From Rhizobium sp. Pop5 (lineage in GTDB: Bacteria; Pseudomonadota; Alphaproteobacteria; Rhizobiales; Rhizobiaceae), in NCBI RefSeq assembly GCF_024721175.1, contig NZ_CP099399.1, positions 3,428,001 to 3,492,000 on the forward strand: DNA of 64,000 nt. Reading direction: 5' to 3'. Below are positions 55,075 through 64,000 of this stretch, in pieces (within the stretch, counting starts at the first letter, position 1; each line of letters opens with the position of its first letter). The notes below the pieces were generated by a model. That model made no database searches and was not told the origin of the DNA. It saw nothing but the letters and a program-made list of their open reading frames with translations. The translations under genes and the position numbers were made by a program.

Positions 55075-56571
55075 GTGGCTGACAACAAGACCGAAAACAC
55101 CCTCTCCTCCGACGCAACGGAAGTGCGCGCCCAGAAGCTGAAGCTGCTGCGCGAGCAGATCGGCGAGGTCTACCCGGCGCATTTCCATCGCACGCTGACC
55201 AATGCCGAGCTCGGTACGAAATACGAGAGCCTGGAACCCGACGTCGAGACGCAGGATATCGTCACCGTCGCCGGCCGCGTCTATTCCTCGCGCAACTCGG
55301 GCATGTTCATGGATATCCACGACGCCTCGGGCAAGATCCAGATCTTCTCGCACAAGGATGTTACCGGCGAGGAAGCTCGCGCCCTGCTGCCGATGATCGA
55401 TATCGGCGACATCATCGGTGTCACCGGCATCGTGCGCCGCACCAAGCGCGGCGAACTGACGATCAACGCGCAGAAGATCGAGATGCTGACGAAGTCGCTG
55501 CTGCCGATGCCCGAGAAGTGGCACGGTCTCTCCGACATCGAGCTGCGTTATCGCAAGCGCCATCTCGACATCATGACCAATGAGGATTCGAAGCTGCGCT
55601 TCCAGCAGCGCTCGAAGATCGTCTCCGGCATCCGCCGTTTCATGGAAAATGACGGCTTCATGGAAGTCGAGACGCCGATGCTGCATTCGGTCTACGGCGG
55701 CGCCACCGCCGAGCCGTTCAAGACGCATCACAACACGCTGAAGCTCGACATGTACCTGCGCATCGCGCCGGAACTGTTCCTGAAGCGCACGCTGGTCTCG
55801 GGCCTGACCGACAAGGTCTTCGAGATCAACCGCAACTTCCGCAACGAAGGCGTCTCCACCCGGCACAATCCCGAATTCACGATGATGGAGTGCTATTGGG
55901 CTTATGCCGACTACGAGGACGTCATGGACCTCGTCGAGCGGCTGTTCGAGAGCCTGGCGCTCTCCATCCACGGCACGACGGAATTCCCCTTCGGCGACAA
56001 GACCATGTCTTTCAAGGGGCCGTTCAAGCGCGTTCCGATGCCTGATGCCGTCAAGGAAGCGACCGGCATCGATTTCCTCGCTATCAAGACCGACGAAGAG
56101 GCCCGCGCCGCCGCCAAGGCTGCCGGTTTCGCGGTCGAGAAGGATTGGACCTGGGGCGAATGTCTCGCCTTCATCTTTGAGGAAAAGGTTGAAGCCACGC
56201 TGATCCAGCCGTCCCACGTCACGCATTTCCCGAAGGACATCTCGCCCTTCGCCAAGGAAGTGCCGGGCGAGCCACGTTTGGTCGAACGTTTCGAGACCTA
56301 TTGCAATGCCTGGGAACTCGGGAACGCCTTCTCCGAGCTGAACGACCCCGAGGAGCAGCGCCGCCGCATGGTGGAGCAGCTCGAACAGGCGCATGCCCGC
56401 GGCGAGAAGGAAAAGCAGCTGGACGAGGAATTCCTCGACGCGATCGACCAGGGCATGCCGCCCGCCGGCGGTCTCGGCATCGGCGTCGACCGTCTCATCA
56501 TGCTTTTGACCAACGCGCCGTCGATCCGCGACGTCATCCTATTCCCGGCGCGCCGCAACAAAGCCGACTGA
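55075..56571 (+). CDS. lysS: Lysyl-tRNA synthetase, class II
   Basis: The 498-residue protein has an OB-fold anticodon domain (VTVAGRVYSSRNSGMFMDIH, about 63-82) and class II catalytic motifs: RYRKRHLDIM, motif 2 FRNEGVSTRHNPEFTMMECY and motif 3 GGLGIGVDRLIMLL. It is therefore the class II enzyme, whereas many alphaproteobacteria use class I LysRS. It starts at a GTG with AGAGGA ten bases before, 22 bases after gltX, and is followed by a terminator. Confidence 0.94.
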   Translation: MADNKTENTLSSDATEVRAQKLKLLREQIGEVYPAHFHRTLTNAELGTKYESLEPDVETQDIVTVAGRVYSSRNSGMFMDIHDASGKIQIFSHKDVTGEEARALLPMIDIGDIIGVTGIVRRTKRGELTINAQKIEMLTKSLLPMPEKWHGLSDIELRYRKRHLDIMTNEDSKLRFQQRSKIVSGIRRFMENDGFMEVETPMLHSVYGGATAEPFKTHHNTLKLDMYLRIAPELFLKRTLVSGLTDKVFEINRNFRNEGVSTRHNPEFTMMECYWAYADYEDVMDLVERLFESLALSIHGTTEFPFGDKTMSFKGPFKRVPMPDAVKEATGIDFLAIKTDEEARAAAKAAGFAVEKDWTWGECLAFIFEEKVEATLIQPSHVTHFPKDISPFAKEVPGEPRLVERFETYCNAWELGNAFSELNDPEEQRRRMVEQLEQAHARGEKEKQLDEEFLDAIDQGMPPAGGLGIGVDRLIMLLTNAPSIRDVILFPARRNKAD

Positions 56572-56590
56572 TAAGAAGCACATAAGAACG

Positions 56591-56621
56591 AAGCGGAGTG
56601 CCGGCTGGCGCTCCGCTTTTT
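56591..56621 (+). terminator. Hairpin terminator after lysS
   Basis: AAGCGGAG and CTCCGCTT form an 8-bp stem around a 12-base loop, followed by TTT. It lies 20 bases after the lysS stop and also points toward the end of the convergent gene at 56634. Confidence 0.85.
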
Positions 56622-56633
56622 CATGCCATTCGT

Positions 56634-57380
56634 TCAGTGTGTCTTGACGGCTTCTGCCGGCGGCTCTTCAGCCGGGGCCTCCGCGACGACATCGGCGCTG
56701 CCGCCTTCGGCAGGAGGCGTGGTTTCGCCTTCGGTCGCCGGTGCTGCGCCATGGGCACCGCCGGCAGCCTTCTTTTCCTTGTCCTTGTCGCCCTTTTTCG
56801 TCGAGCCAACCGCAACCGGATCGACGCAATCCTCGGGGTCCTTGAAAGCAGCGCTGATCATGGCGATCTCGTCGGACGGCATGTCTATCCGCTCGCCGAA
56901 GAACAGCCCGTTTTCGCTGGCCTTGCCGTCATAATAGCGCGCCGTGTAGGGCTTGTCGTCCAGGCCGGGAACGGTCTTGTCGGGATGCGGGATATAGACG
57001 ACATCGGCGCCGATCGCCCGGCCGCGAATGTCGGCGCGAATCGTCGGACCGTTCTCGTCGAGTACCACAACCTGCACCAGATCCGGCTTCTGCGCGGCAT
57101 AGATGGCCTGGGCGACGCGAAGTGCGGTCGTGACGCGTGTCATCCCGTCGGTCGGTTCGGTCTTGATGTATTTCCGAACCCAGATGTGATCCTGCTTCTT
57201 GATCGTCACCAGGTTGACGTCGCTGCACTCGAGCCCGTAGGCGCCATCCGAGGAACCGATCAGCCTGTCCTTGCCGACATACACCGCCGCGCCGCCGGAA
57301 ACGCCCGCCAGAAGAGCGACTCCGCCGATAATGATTGTCAATTTCCGGGAGGGCCGGAATATGCGCAGTAAGGCCTTCAC
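56634..57380 (-). CDS. Membrane-anchored protein of unknown function
   Basis: The 248-residue protein has one N-terminal membrane span (KLTIIIGGVALLAGVSGGAA, about 13-32) and a soluble, probably periplasmic domain with LECSDVNLVTIKKQDHIWVR and GADVVYIPHPDKTVPGLDDK (about 50-170). The last 55 residues are a low-complexity tail rich in Ala, Pro, Glu and Lys. I recognise no family. It is convergent with lysS and divergent from a LysR gene across 179 bases. Confidence 0.82.
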   Translation of the reverse strand: MKALLRIFRPSRKLTIIIGGVALLAGVSGGAAVYVGKDRLIGSSDGAYGLECSDVNLVTIKKQDHIWVRKYIKTEPTDGMTRVTTALRVAQAIYAAQKPDLVQVVVLDENGPTIRADIRGRAIGADVVYIPHPDKTVPGLDDKPYTARYYDGKASENGLFFGERIDMPSDEIAMISAAFKDPEDCVDPVAVGSTKKGDKDKEKKAAGGAHGAAPATEGETTPPAEGGSADVVAEAPAEEPPAEAVKTH

Positions 57381-57559
57381 GCCAACTGCTCCGCCATCTG
57401 AAACTCCAACGCAGGACTGGTGTTGAGAACGCTAATGAAATGACGTTTCCGAAAGTTTAAGTGGTCACTCCGAGCCTGTCCCCTTTCAGGAAAATACCAA
57501 AAAAGGTCCGATTTTTTCGGCCGCTTGCCACTGCGCATTCCGCCATGCTCTAAACGGCC

Positions 57560-58468
57560 ATGGCCTTCACCCTTCGCCAGATCCAATATTTCGTCGCCGT
57601 CGCCGAACAGGGTTCGGTGACCCGGGCAGCGCAGAACCTTTCGATCTCGCAATCCTCGGTGACGGAAGCGCTGAAGGAGCTCGAAACCGACCTCGGCGTC
57701 GCGCTCTTCGAGCGCCATCCGCGCGGGCTGACGATCACTCATAACGGCCACCAGTTCCTGCGCCACGCCACGAAGATCCTCGCCTCCGTCTCCGATGCAC
57801 GTACCAGCTTTTCCGGCCAGCAAAGCGCGCTTTCCGGCACGCTGAACATCGGCGTCACCTCGCTTGTCGCCGGCTACGTGCTATCCGACCTCCTGGCGCG
57901 ATACCGGCGCGCCTGTCCAGGCATCGAAGTCAGCGCGATCGAAGACAATGGCGGCTATCTCGAACATCTCCTGGTCGGCGGCGAACTCGATGTCGCCGTC
58001 ATGGTAATCTCCAACCTGCGCGACCGCATGGCGCTGCAGGCGGAAATCCTTGAAACCTCGCCCTATCGGCTCTGGCTGCCGATGGGCCATCCGCTGGTAT
58101 CGGCCGACATCATCTCGGTCGCCGATATCGCCCGCGAACCGCTGATCATGCTGACGGTCGACGAAATCGAGGAGAATACCGGCAAGCTGCTTTCGGCACT
58201 CGGCGCCCGCCCGCATGTCGCCTTCCGTACCCGCTCGGTGGAAGCAGTGCGCAGCCTTGTTGCGACAGGCGCCGGTGTCGCGCTGCTCCCCGATCTCGTC
58301 TACCGCCCCTGGTCGCTGGAAGGCGACCGTATCGAGAGCCGCGACGTCTCCGGCTCGCTACCGGTCGTCCAGGTCGGGATGGTCTGGCGCAAGGGCTCCA
58401 GCCTGCCGCAGGCGGCGCGCGACTTCGTCGGTATTGCCGAAAGTTTGCGGTCCGGCCGCGTCCGCTGA
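57560..58468 (+). CDS. LysR-family transcription regulator
   Basis: The 302-residue protein has the LysR helix-turn-helix (FTLRQIQYFVAVAEQGSVTR, then LSISQSSVTEALKELETDLG, residues 3-45) and an effector-binding domain with LNIGVTSLVAGYVLSDLL. It is 117 bases upstream of a putrescine-type transporter operon on the same strand, and a perfect 10-bp dyad lies between, so it probably regulates that operon. The effector may be a polyamine or derivative, by inference. Confidence 0.9.
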   Translation: MAFTLRQIQYFVAVAEQGSVTRAAQNLSISQSSVTEALKELETDLGVALFERHPRGLTITHNGHQFLRHATKILASVSDARTSFSGQQSALSGTLNIGVTSLVAGYVLSDLLARYRRACPGIEVSAIEDNGGYLEHLLVGGELDVAVMVISNLRDRMALQAEILETSPYRLWLPMGHPLVSADIISVADIAREPLIMLTVDEIEENTGKLLSALGARPHVAFRTRSVEAVRSLVATGAGVALLPDLVYRPWSLEGDRIESRDVSGSLPVVQVGMVWRKGSSLPQAARDFVGIAESLRSGRVR

Positions 58469-58487
58469 TATCGGAATTTCCGATATC
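58467..58487. promoter_or_regulatory. Perfect 10-bp inverted repeat before the transporter operon
   Basis: GATATCGGAA and TTCCGATATC flank a single T. It begins at the stop codon of the LysR gene and lies about 100 bases upstream of the binding-protein gene. There is no T run after it, so an operator is more likely than a terminator. Confidence 0.6.
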
Positions 58488-58585
58488 GCCTTTCTGATAA
58501 ATGAATTTGCGAAAGCGGCATTTTCGCGTCACCTTTTCACCAGGGAACGAACCGCCACAAAAGTGGCAGAAAAACTGGGAGACGG

Positions 58586-59749
58586 ATGATGACGAATCTC
58601 TTGAAATCCTGCACGGCAGTGCTCGCCTGCCTGGGCTTCGCGACACAGGTTGTCGCCGCCGAACCGCTGAAGGCCCTCGGCAAGGGCGAAGGCGCGGTCA
58701 GCATTGTCGCCTGGGCCGGCTATATCGAACGCGGCGAAACCGACAAGAACTACGACTGGGTCACCGATTTCGAAAAGGAGACCGGCTGCAAGGTCTCCGT
58801 CAAGACCGCTGCCACTTCGGATGAAATGGTGTCGCTGATGAACGAAGGCGGCTTCGATCTCGTCACGGCATCGGGCGACGCCTCGCTCCGCCTTATCGCC
58901 GGCAAGCGCGTGCAGCCGATCAACACCGATCTGATCCCGGGCTTCAAGAATGTCGATGAGCGCCTGCAGAACGGGCCCTGGTATACGGTCGGCGGCGTGC
59001 ATTACGGCGTCCCCTATCTCTGGGGACCGAACGTGTTGATGTACAATTCCGATACCTTCAAGGACAAGGCGCCGACCAGTTGGAATGTCGTCTTCGAGGA
59101 GCAGACCCTGCCGGACGGCAAATCGAACAAGGGCCGCGTCCAGGCCTATGACGGCGCGATCTACATCGCCGACGCGGCCATGTATCTGATGGCCCACAAA
59201 CCGGATCTCGGCATCAAGGACCCCTACGAACTGACCGAGGACCAGTACAAGGCCGCACTCGACCTGCTGCGTGGCCAGCGCAAACTGGTCTCCCGCTATT
59301 GGCACGACGCGATGATCCAGATCGACGACTTCAAGAACGAAGGCGTCGTCGCCTCTGGCTCCTGGCCCTTCCAGGTGAACCTGCTGCAGGCCGACAAGCA
59401 GAAGATCGCCTCGACCTTCCCTGAGGAAGGCGTCACCGGCTGGGCAGATACGACTATGCTGCATGCCGACAGCGAACATCCGAACTGCGCCTATATGTGG
59501 ATGGAGCATTCGCTGAAAGCCAAGGTACAGGGTGATGCCGCGGCCTGGTTCGGCGCCGTGCCCTCCGTTCCCGCCGCCTGCAAGGGCAACGAACTGATGG
59601 GCGATACCGGCTGCGCCACCAACGGCTTCGATCACTTCGACAAGATTAAGTTCTGGAAGACGCCGGTCGCCAAGTGCGCGACCCAGGGCGAGTGCGTGCC
59701 GTACCATCGCTGGGTGTCGGATTACATCGGCGTGATCGGCGGAAGGTGA
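58586..59749 (+). CDS. Putrescine/spermidine-type ABC transporter binding protein (YdcS-like)
   Basis: The 387-residue protein has a signal peptide (MMTNLLKSCTAVLACLGFAT, cleaved near VVAA) and the PotD/PotF-type fold: VSIVAWAGYIERGETDKNYD, FDLVTASGDASLRLI and YGVPYLWGPNVLMYNSDTF. It contains several Cys near the C-terminus. With the ATPase, two permeases and aminobutyraldehyde dehydrogenase downstream, it matches YdcS of E. coli. It binds a polyamine or related amine in the periplasm, by inference. GGGAGACGG precedes two adjacent ATG codons. Confidence 0.9.
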   Translation: MMTNLLKSCTAVLACLGFATQVVAAEPLKALGKGEGAVSIVAWAGYIERGETDKNYDWVTDFEKETGCKVSVKTAATSDEMVSLMNEGGFDLVTASGDASLRLIAGKRVQPINTDLIPGFKNVDERLQNGPWYTVGGVHYGVPYLWGPNVLMYNSDTFKDKAPTSWNVVFEEQTLPDGKSNKGRVQAYDGAIYIADAAMYLMAHKPDLGIKDPYELTEDQYKAALDLLRGQRKLVSRYWHDAMIQIDDFKNEGVVASGSWPFQVNLLQADKQKIASTFPEEGVTGWADTTMLHADSEHPNCAYMWMEHSLKAKVQGDAAAWFGAVPSVPAACKGNELMGDTGCATNGFDHFDKIKFWKTPVAKCATQGECVPYHRWVSDYIGVIGGR

Positions 59750-59773
59750 GCCGATCCGCTCGTATGCGTAAGA

Positions 59774-59912
59774 TCCCCTCCCCAACCCTTCCCCACAAGG
59801 GGGAGGGCTAAGAGTGGCACCGCCGAATCCTGCCGAAACACCAAGGTATTTGCAAAAGGTTACGGCAGGTTAAGCCCCTCCTCCTTGTGGGGAGGGGTTT
59901 GGGGCGGGGTTT
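59774..59912. repeat. Long inverted repeat between binding-protein and ATPase genes
   Basis: A C-rich arm (59774-59813, with CCTTCCCCACAAGG) and a G-rich arm (59868-59912, with CCTTGTGGGGAGGGG) are near-complementary over about 38 bases with some 54 bases between. The pair forms a large stem inside the transporter operon. It looks like a dispersed rhizobial repeat. Confidence 0.75.
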
Positions 59913-59963
59913 TATTAGCTAAGACCAAAGCCCTCGCTGAAAATGCATGACCCGGAGTCTCCC

Positions 59964-60950
59964 ATGACGTCAGCCGTCCGTTTCCAACAGGTATCGCGTC
60001 ATTTCGGCCAGGTTCGCGCCGTCGACGGCGTCAACCTCGAAATCGCGCCAGGCGAATTCTTCGCCATGCTCGGCCCCTCCGGCTCGGGCAAGACGACCTG
60101 CCTGCGGTTGATAGCCGGCTTCGAGCAGCCGACCGCGGGCCATATCCAGATCTTCGGCGAGACGGCCGAGGGCATTCCGCCCTATCGCCGCAACGTCAAC
60201 ACCGTGTTCCAGGATTACGCGCTCTTCCCGCATCTCAATATCCTCGACAACGTTGCTTACGGGCTGATGGTCAAGGGGGTCGGCAAGGCGGAGCGGATCA
60301 AGGCCGCGGGCGATGCCCTCGAACTCGTCAAGTTGCCGGGCTATGGCGCTCGCCGCCCCGGCCAGCTCTCGGGCGGCCAGCGTCAGCGCGTCGCACTCGC
60401 CCGCGCGCTGGTCAACAAGCCGAAGGTGCTGCTGCTCGACGAGCCGCTCGGCGCGCTGGACCTGAAGCTGCGTGAACAGATGCAGGAGGAATTGAAGAGC
60501 CTGCAGCGCGCACTCGGCATTACCTTCGTCTTCGTCACGCATGATCAGGGTGAGGCGCTCTCCATGGCAGACCGCGTTGCGGTCTTCAATAACGGCAACA
60601 TCGTCCAGCAGGGCACGCCCCAAGATATCTACAGCTGCCCAAAGACGCGCTTCGTTGCCGATTTCGTCGGCTCGTCGAACGTGATCGCGCCCGATCTGAT
60701 GGCCTCGCTCGGCGGCGAGAAGCGCTGGGCGAGCCTGCGCCCCGAAGCGATCCGGCTGGCAAGCGATGGCGTCGAGGCGAAAGTCGAAAACGCAAGCTTC
60801 CTCGGCGCAGCCACACGCCTCAGCGTCGACATCAAGGGCAGCCGGTTGCATGTCATGCTGCCGGCCGGCACGGCCGTGCCCGTTGTCGGCGCCGGTATCC
60901 GGCTTGCCTGGCAGCCTGCCGATATCCATTACATGGACGACGCAGCATGA
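59964..60950 (+). CDS. Polyamine-type ABC transporter ATP-binding protein (YdcT/PotA-like)
   Basis: The 328-residue ATPase has Walker A GPSGSGKTT (about 38-46), signature LSGGQRQRVALARAL, Walker B VLLLDEPLGALD and a C-terminal TOBE-like regulatory domain. VFQDYALFPHLNILDNVAYG is typical of the PotA group. The ATG at 59964 follows GGAG; one seven codons earlier is less suited. It overlaps the first permease gene by four bases. Confidence 0.91.
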   Translation: MTSAVRFQQVSRHFGQVRAVDGVNLEIAPGEFFAMLGPSGSGKTTCLRLIAGFEQPTAGHIQIFGETAEGIPPYRRNVNTVFQDYALFPHLNILDNVAYGLMVKGVGKAERIKAAGDALELVKLPGYGARRPGQLSGGQRQRVALARALVNKPKVLLLDEPLGALDLKLREQMQEELKSLQRALGITFVFVTHDQGEALSMADRVAVFNNGNIVQQGTPQDIYSCPKTRFVADFVGSSNVIAPDLMASLGGEKRWASLRPEAIRLASDGVEAKVENASFLGAATRLSVDIKGSRLHVMLPAGTAVPVVGAGIRLAWQPADIHYMDDAA

Positions 60951-61909
60951 CGGCGCTTATCATGTCAGGCGGCAAGACCTCGATCCTTCCTCGCCGCGGC
61001 GGCTTCTTCGGCGGGCTGTCGGATACGTTCTGGCGGCACCCGAAGCTCTTACTCCTCCTGATGCTGACGCCGCCGCTGCTCTGGCTCGGCATCATCTATA
61101 TCGGCTCGCTGATCGCCTTGCTCTTGCAGAGCTTCTTCTCGATCGACGATTTCTCGGGTCTGGTGAACTACGAATTCACGCTCTCGACTTATGCTCAGCT
61201 GCTGAGCCCGACGAATTTCGACATCATCATCCGCACCGTCGTGATGGCCGCACTCGTCACCGTAGCCGCCGCCCTGATCGCCTTCCCGATCGCCTACTAC
61301 GCGGCGCGTTATGCGCAGGGAAAATGGAAGGCGCTCTTCTATCTCGGCGTCATGCTGCCGCTCTGGTCGAGCTATCTCGTCAAGATCTACGCCTGGAAGC
61401 TGATCCTCGCCAAGGAAGGCATCCTCACCTGGATCTTCGAGAAGCTCCACCTTTCCTGGCTGCTCGACGGCATCCTGAACCTGCCCGTCGTCGGCGGCAA
61501 TTCGCTGTCGGTCAGCTATCTCGGCACCTTCATCGTCTTCGTCTATATCTGGCTGCCCTATATGATCCTGCCAACACAGGCAGCGCTCGAGCGCGTGCCC
61601 GGCAACCTGATCGAGGCCTCGGCGGATCTCGGTGCTACGCCGCGCCAAACTTTCGGCACGGTGCTGCTGCCGCTCGCTCTCCCCGGCATCGTCGCCGGCT
61701 CGATCTTTACCTTCTCGCTGACATTGGGCGACTACATCATCCCGCAGATCATCGGCTCCTCCAGGCTCTTCATCGGCCAGGCCGTCTATGCCCAGCAGGG
61801 AACGGCCGGCAACGTGCCGCTGGCGGCCGCCTTCTCCGTCGTGCCGATCGTCATCATGGCGCTCTATCTCTCGCTCGCCAAACGCATGGGGGCCTTCGAT
61901 GCGCTCTGA
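60947..61909 (+). CDS. Polyamine-type ABC transporter permease 1 (YdcU/PotB-like)
   Basis: The 320-residue protein has six membrane spans and the EAA loop [20 protein letters not shown] (about 219-238) that contacts the ATPase. It begins in the ATGA overlap with the ATPase gene and overlaps the second permease by 11 bases. The order matches ydcU in E. coli. Confidence 0.91.
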   Translation: MTALIMSGGKTSILPRRGGFFGGLSDTFWRHPKLLLLLMLTPPLLWLGIIYIGSLIALLLQSFFSIDDFSGLVNYEFTLSTYAQLLSPTNFDIIIRTVVMAALVTVAAALIAFPIAYYAARYAQGKWKALFYLGVMLPLWSSYLVKIYAWKLILAKEGILTWIFEKLHLSWLLDGILNLPVVGGNSLSVSYLGTFIVFVYIWLPYMILPTQAALERVPGNLIEASADLGATPRQTFGTVLLPLALPGIVAGSIFTFSLTLGDYIIPQIIGSSRLFIGQAVYAQQGTAGNVPLAAAFSVVPIVIMALYLSLAKRMGAFDAL

Positions 61910-62711
61910 TCTCAAGACATCGCCACTGCCCTTGAAGATCACCGCTGCCGGTGGGCTGCTCTTCCTGCACCTACCGATCGTGTTGATCTTCGTCTATGCC
62001 TTCACGACGGAGGAGAAGAGCTATCAATGGCCGCCGCCCGGCCTGACGCTGCAATGGTTCGCCATCGCCTGGAGCCGGCCGGATGTCTGGTCGGCGCTCG
62101 GCCTCTCCGTGCAGGTCGCCGTCATCGCCACGGCGATCGCGCTCATCCTCGGCACGCTCTGCGCGGCCGCCGTCAGCCAGACGAAGTTCTTCGGCCGCGA
62201 GGCGATCTCGCTGCTCGTCATCCTGCCGATCGCCCTTCCCGGCATCATCACCGGCATTGCGCTGCGCTCCGCCTTCAGCCTTTTCGATATCCCGTTTTCG
62301 GTCTGGACCATCGTGCTCGGCCACGCCACTTTCTGCGTGGTCGTCGTTTACAACAATGCGGTCGCCCGCTTCCGCCGCACCTCCGGCTCGCTGATCGAGG
62401 CCTCGATGGATCTTGGCGCCGACGGCTTCCAGACCTTCCGCCATATCATCCTGCCGAATATCGGCACTGCCCTGCTCGCCGGTGGCATGTTGGCGTTCGC
62501 CCTTTCCTTCGACGAAGTCATCGTCACCACCTTCACCGGCGGCCAGCAATCGACCCTGCCGATCTGGATGCTCGAAGAACTCATCCGCCCGCGCCAGCGC
62601 CCCGTGACCAATGTGGTGGCCATGGTCGTGGTGCTCGTCACCTTCCTGCCGATCCTGGCAGCCTACTACCTCACCCGCGACGGCGACCAGATCGCCGGCG
62701 CCGGCAAATAA
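61899..62711 (+). CDS. Polyamine-type ABC transporter permease 2 (YdcV/PotC-like)
   Basis: The 270-residue protein has six membrane spans and the EAA loop [20 protein letters not shown] (about 166-185), followed by [16 protein letters not shown], typical of PotC-type permeases. I use the ATG at 61899 ([12 protein letters not shown]), 11 bases inside the previous gene; an earlier frame lies wholly within that gene. It completes the transporter. Confidence 0.91.
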   Translation: MRSDLKTSPLPLKITAAGGLLFLHLPIVLIFVYAFTTEEKSYQWPPPGLTLQWFAIAWSRPDVWSALGLSVQVAVIATAIALILGTLCAAAVSQTKFFGREAISLLVILPIALPGIITGIALRSAFSLFDIPFSVWTIVLGHATFCVVVVYNNAVARFRRTSGSLIEASMDLGADGFQTFRHIILPNIGTALLAGGMLAFALSFDEVIVTTFTGGQQSTLPIWMLEELIRPRQRPVTNVVAMVVVLVTFLPILAAYYLTRDGDQIAGAGK

Positions 62712-62724
62712 CAGGGAGAACATC

Positions 62725-64000
62725 ATGGATACCCAAATGCTGATCGGTTCCCGTTTCGTGAAAGGCACGGAAACGGAAGAACACATCCTGAATCCGAGGA
62801 CGGGCGAAACGGTGATCGACCTCCCCGAAGCCTCGCTCTCCCAGGTCGACGCCGCTGTCGATGCCGCCGAAAAAGCCTTTGCAAGCTGGTCGCAGACGAC
62901 GCCGTCCGAGCGCTCCGGCTATCTCCTGAAGATCGCCGACGCCATCGAGAAGGATGACGCAGGTTTCGCCACGCTTGAGGCGCTGAACTGCGGCAAACCG
63001 ATCAACTCGGTGCTGAACGACGAAATCCCGGCGATCGTCGATTGTTATCGCTTCTTCGCGGGCGCCGTGCGCAACCTGCACGGACCGGCCGCCGGTGAGT
63101 ACCTGCCCGGCCATACCTCGATGATCCGCCGCGATCCGATCGGCATCGTCGGCTCGATCGCACCGTGGAACTATCCGCTGATGATGATGGCCTGGAAGCT
63201 GGCGCCGGCGATCGCCGGCGGCAATACCGTTGTCTTCAAACCCTCTGAGCAGACGCCGCTGACGGCGCTGAAGATGGCGAAACTGCTTTCCGAAATCCTG
63301 CCCGAGGGCGTCGTCAACGTCATCCTTGGTCGCGGTGAAAGCGTGGGCAACGCCCTGATCAACAATGCCAAGGTCAACATGATCTCGATCACCGGCGATA
63401 TCGCGACCGGCAAGAAGGTGCTGCAGGCCGCCGCCAAGACGGTCAAACGCACCCATCTCGAGCTCGGCGGCAAAGCCCCGGTCATCGTCTTTGACGATGC
63501 CGATATCGACGCCGTCGTCGCCGGCATCCGCACCTTCGGCTATTACAATGCCGGCCAGGACTGCACGGCCGCCTGCCGCATCTATGCCGATGCAAAGGTC
63601 TACGACAATTTCGTCGCGGACCTCTCCTCGGCGGTCGCGAGCATCCGCTTCAACCAGGCCGACGATACCGCAAACGAGATCGGGCCGCTGATCTCCAGGC
63701 GCCAGCGCGACCGCGTCGAAAGCTTCGTCGCCCGCGCCTCCGAGCACAAACACATGGAGATCACCACCGGCGGCACCGTGTCCGGAGACAAGGGCTTCTT
63801 CTTCACCCCGACTGTCATAGCGGGCGCCCTGCAGGACGACGAGATCGTCCGCCGCGAGGTCTTCGGCCCAGTCGTCTCGGTCACTCGCTTCTCCGATGCC
63901 GATGACGCCATCGCCTGGGCAAACGACAGCGATTACGGCCTGGCCTCCTCCGTATGGACCAAGGATATCGGCCGCGGCATGAAGACCGCCGCCCGTCTGC
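62725..64000 (+). CDS. Gamma-aminobutyraldehyde dehydrogenase, 3' end outside the window
   Basis: The first 425 residues are present; the reading frame is open at the right edge. Catalytic Cys280 lies in [12 protein letters not shown] and Glu246 in [10 protein letters not shown], the same numbers as in E. coli Pat[18 protein letters not shown] and [10 protein letters not shown] bind NAD. PatD oxidises 4-aminobutanal from putrescine to GABA. GGGAG precedes the ATG, 13 bases after the second permease gene. Gene order and residues support a PatD-like function. Confidence 0.9.
   Translation, partial: MDTQMLIGSRFVKGTETEEHILNPRTGETVIDLPEASLSQVDAAVDAAEKAFASWSQTTPSERSGYLLKIADAIEKDDAGFATLEALNCGKPINSVLNDEIPAIVDCYRFFAGAVRNLHGPAAGEYLPGHTSMIRRDPIGIVGSIAPWNYPLMMMAWKLAPAIAGGNTVVFKPSEQTPLTALKMAKLLSEILPEGVVNVILGRGESVGNALINNAKVNMISITGDIATGKKVLQAAAKTVKRTHLELGGKAPVIVFDDADIDAVVAGIRTFGYYNAGQDCTAACRIYADAKVYDNFVADLSSAVASIRFNQADDTANEIGPLISRRQRDRVESFVARASEHKHMEITTGGTVSGDKGFFFTPTVIAGALQDDEIVRREVFGPVVSVTRFSDADDAIAWANDSDYGLASSVWTKDIGRGMKTAARL

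Overview
This is an ordinary-looking chromosomal stretch from an alphaproteobacterium of the Rhizobiaceae, most likely a Rhizobium close to R. etli or R. leguminosarum. The evidence is high-GC coding sequence with NNC/NNG codon preference, the split transhydrogenase genes pntAA-pntAB-pntB, the small aa3 oxidase subunit IV, many ABC and TRAP transporters each with its own regulator, and several copies of palindromic intergenic repeats of the RIME type known from Rhizobium. I see no tRNA or rRNA gene, insertion sequence, prophage or CRISPR array. About 59 protein genes fill the window.

Layout. 1-2.1 kb: transhydrogenase operon and a small oxidase subunit (minus strand). 2.2-5.5 kb: a FeeM/LuxI-like acyltransferase candidate and a membrane PAS/GGDEF-like/EAL protein. 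5.8-9.0 kb: a TRAP carboxylate transporter, with membrane genes on plus and binding-protein gene on minus around a shared terminator. 9.3-10.1 kb: a PuuD-like amidotransferase. 10.1-13.9 kb: a compact TelA / TerD / unknown / VWA operon, the most unusual gene set here. 14-17.6 kb: a hydroxyacid dehydrogenase with a LacI regulator, a MarR regulator and a creatininase-family hydrolase. 17.7-20.3 kb: a COG0523 metal GTPase, a WD40 protein and an acetyltransferase, behind a possible Zur site. 20.4-31.6 kb: cysE, ornithine/lysine decarboxylase with a long leader, a LysR regulator with a perfect 13-bp inverted repeat, a DUF1007/NicO metal-efflux pair, eda, a CYTH/CHAD pair, trhO and several acetyltransferases.

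31.6-47.5 kb: a frameshifted CHASE4-GGDEF-EAL gene, a GH1 glucosidase, a sugar ABC transporter with an oxidoreductase and an epimerase, a LacI regulator divergent from it across a twin operator, then xylA, xylB and another LacI regulator. 47.7-52.4 kb: an EmrAB-type efflux pump with divergent TetR regulator and two operator-like palindromes, and an AraC/GyrI-like regulator. 52.5-57.4 kb: a TerC-family membrane protein whose leader can pair with its own ribosome-binding site, gltX, lysS and an unknown membrane-anchored protein. 57.5-64 kb: a LysR regulator followed by a putrescine-type ABC transporter and aminobutyraldehyde dehydrogenase in the gene order of E. coli ydcSTUV-patD, running off the right edge.

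Themes. Polyamine and GABA metabolism recurs in three places (decarboxylase, PuuD-like enzyme, ydcSTUV-patD). Ter-type stress families recur in three places (TelA/TerD/VWA operon, a TerB-like DUF533 protein, TerC). Palindromic repeats sit mainly inside operons and directly at gene ends, where at least two of them contain the stop codon of the preceding gene. The strongest leads for something undescribed are the Tel/Ter cassette with its unrecognised 345-residue member and the TerC leader.
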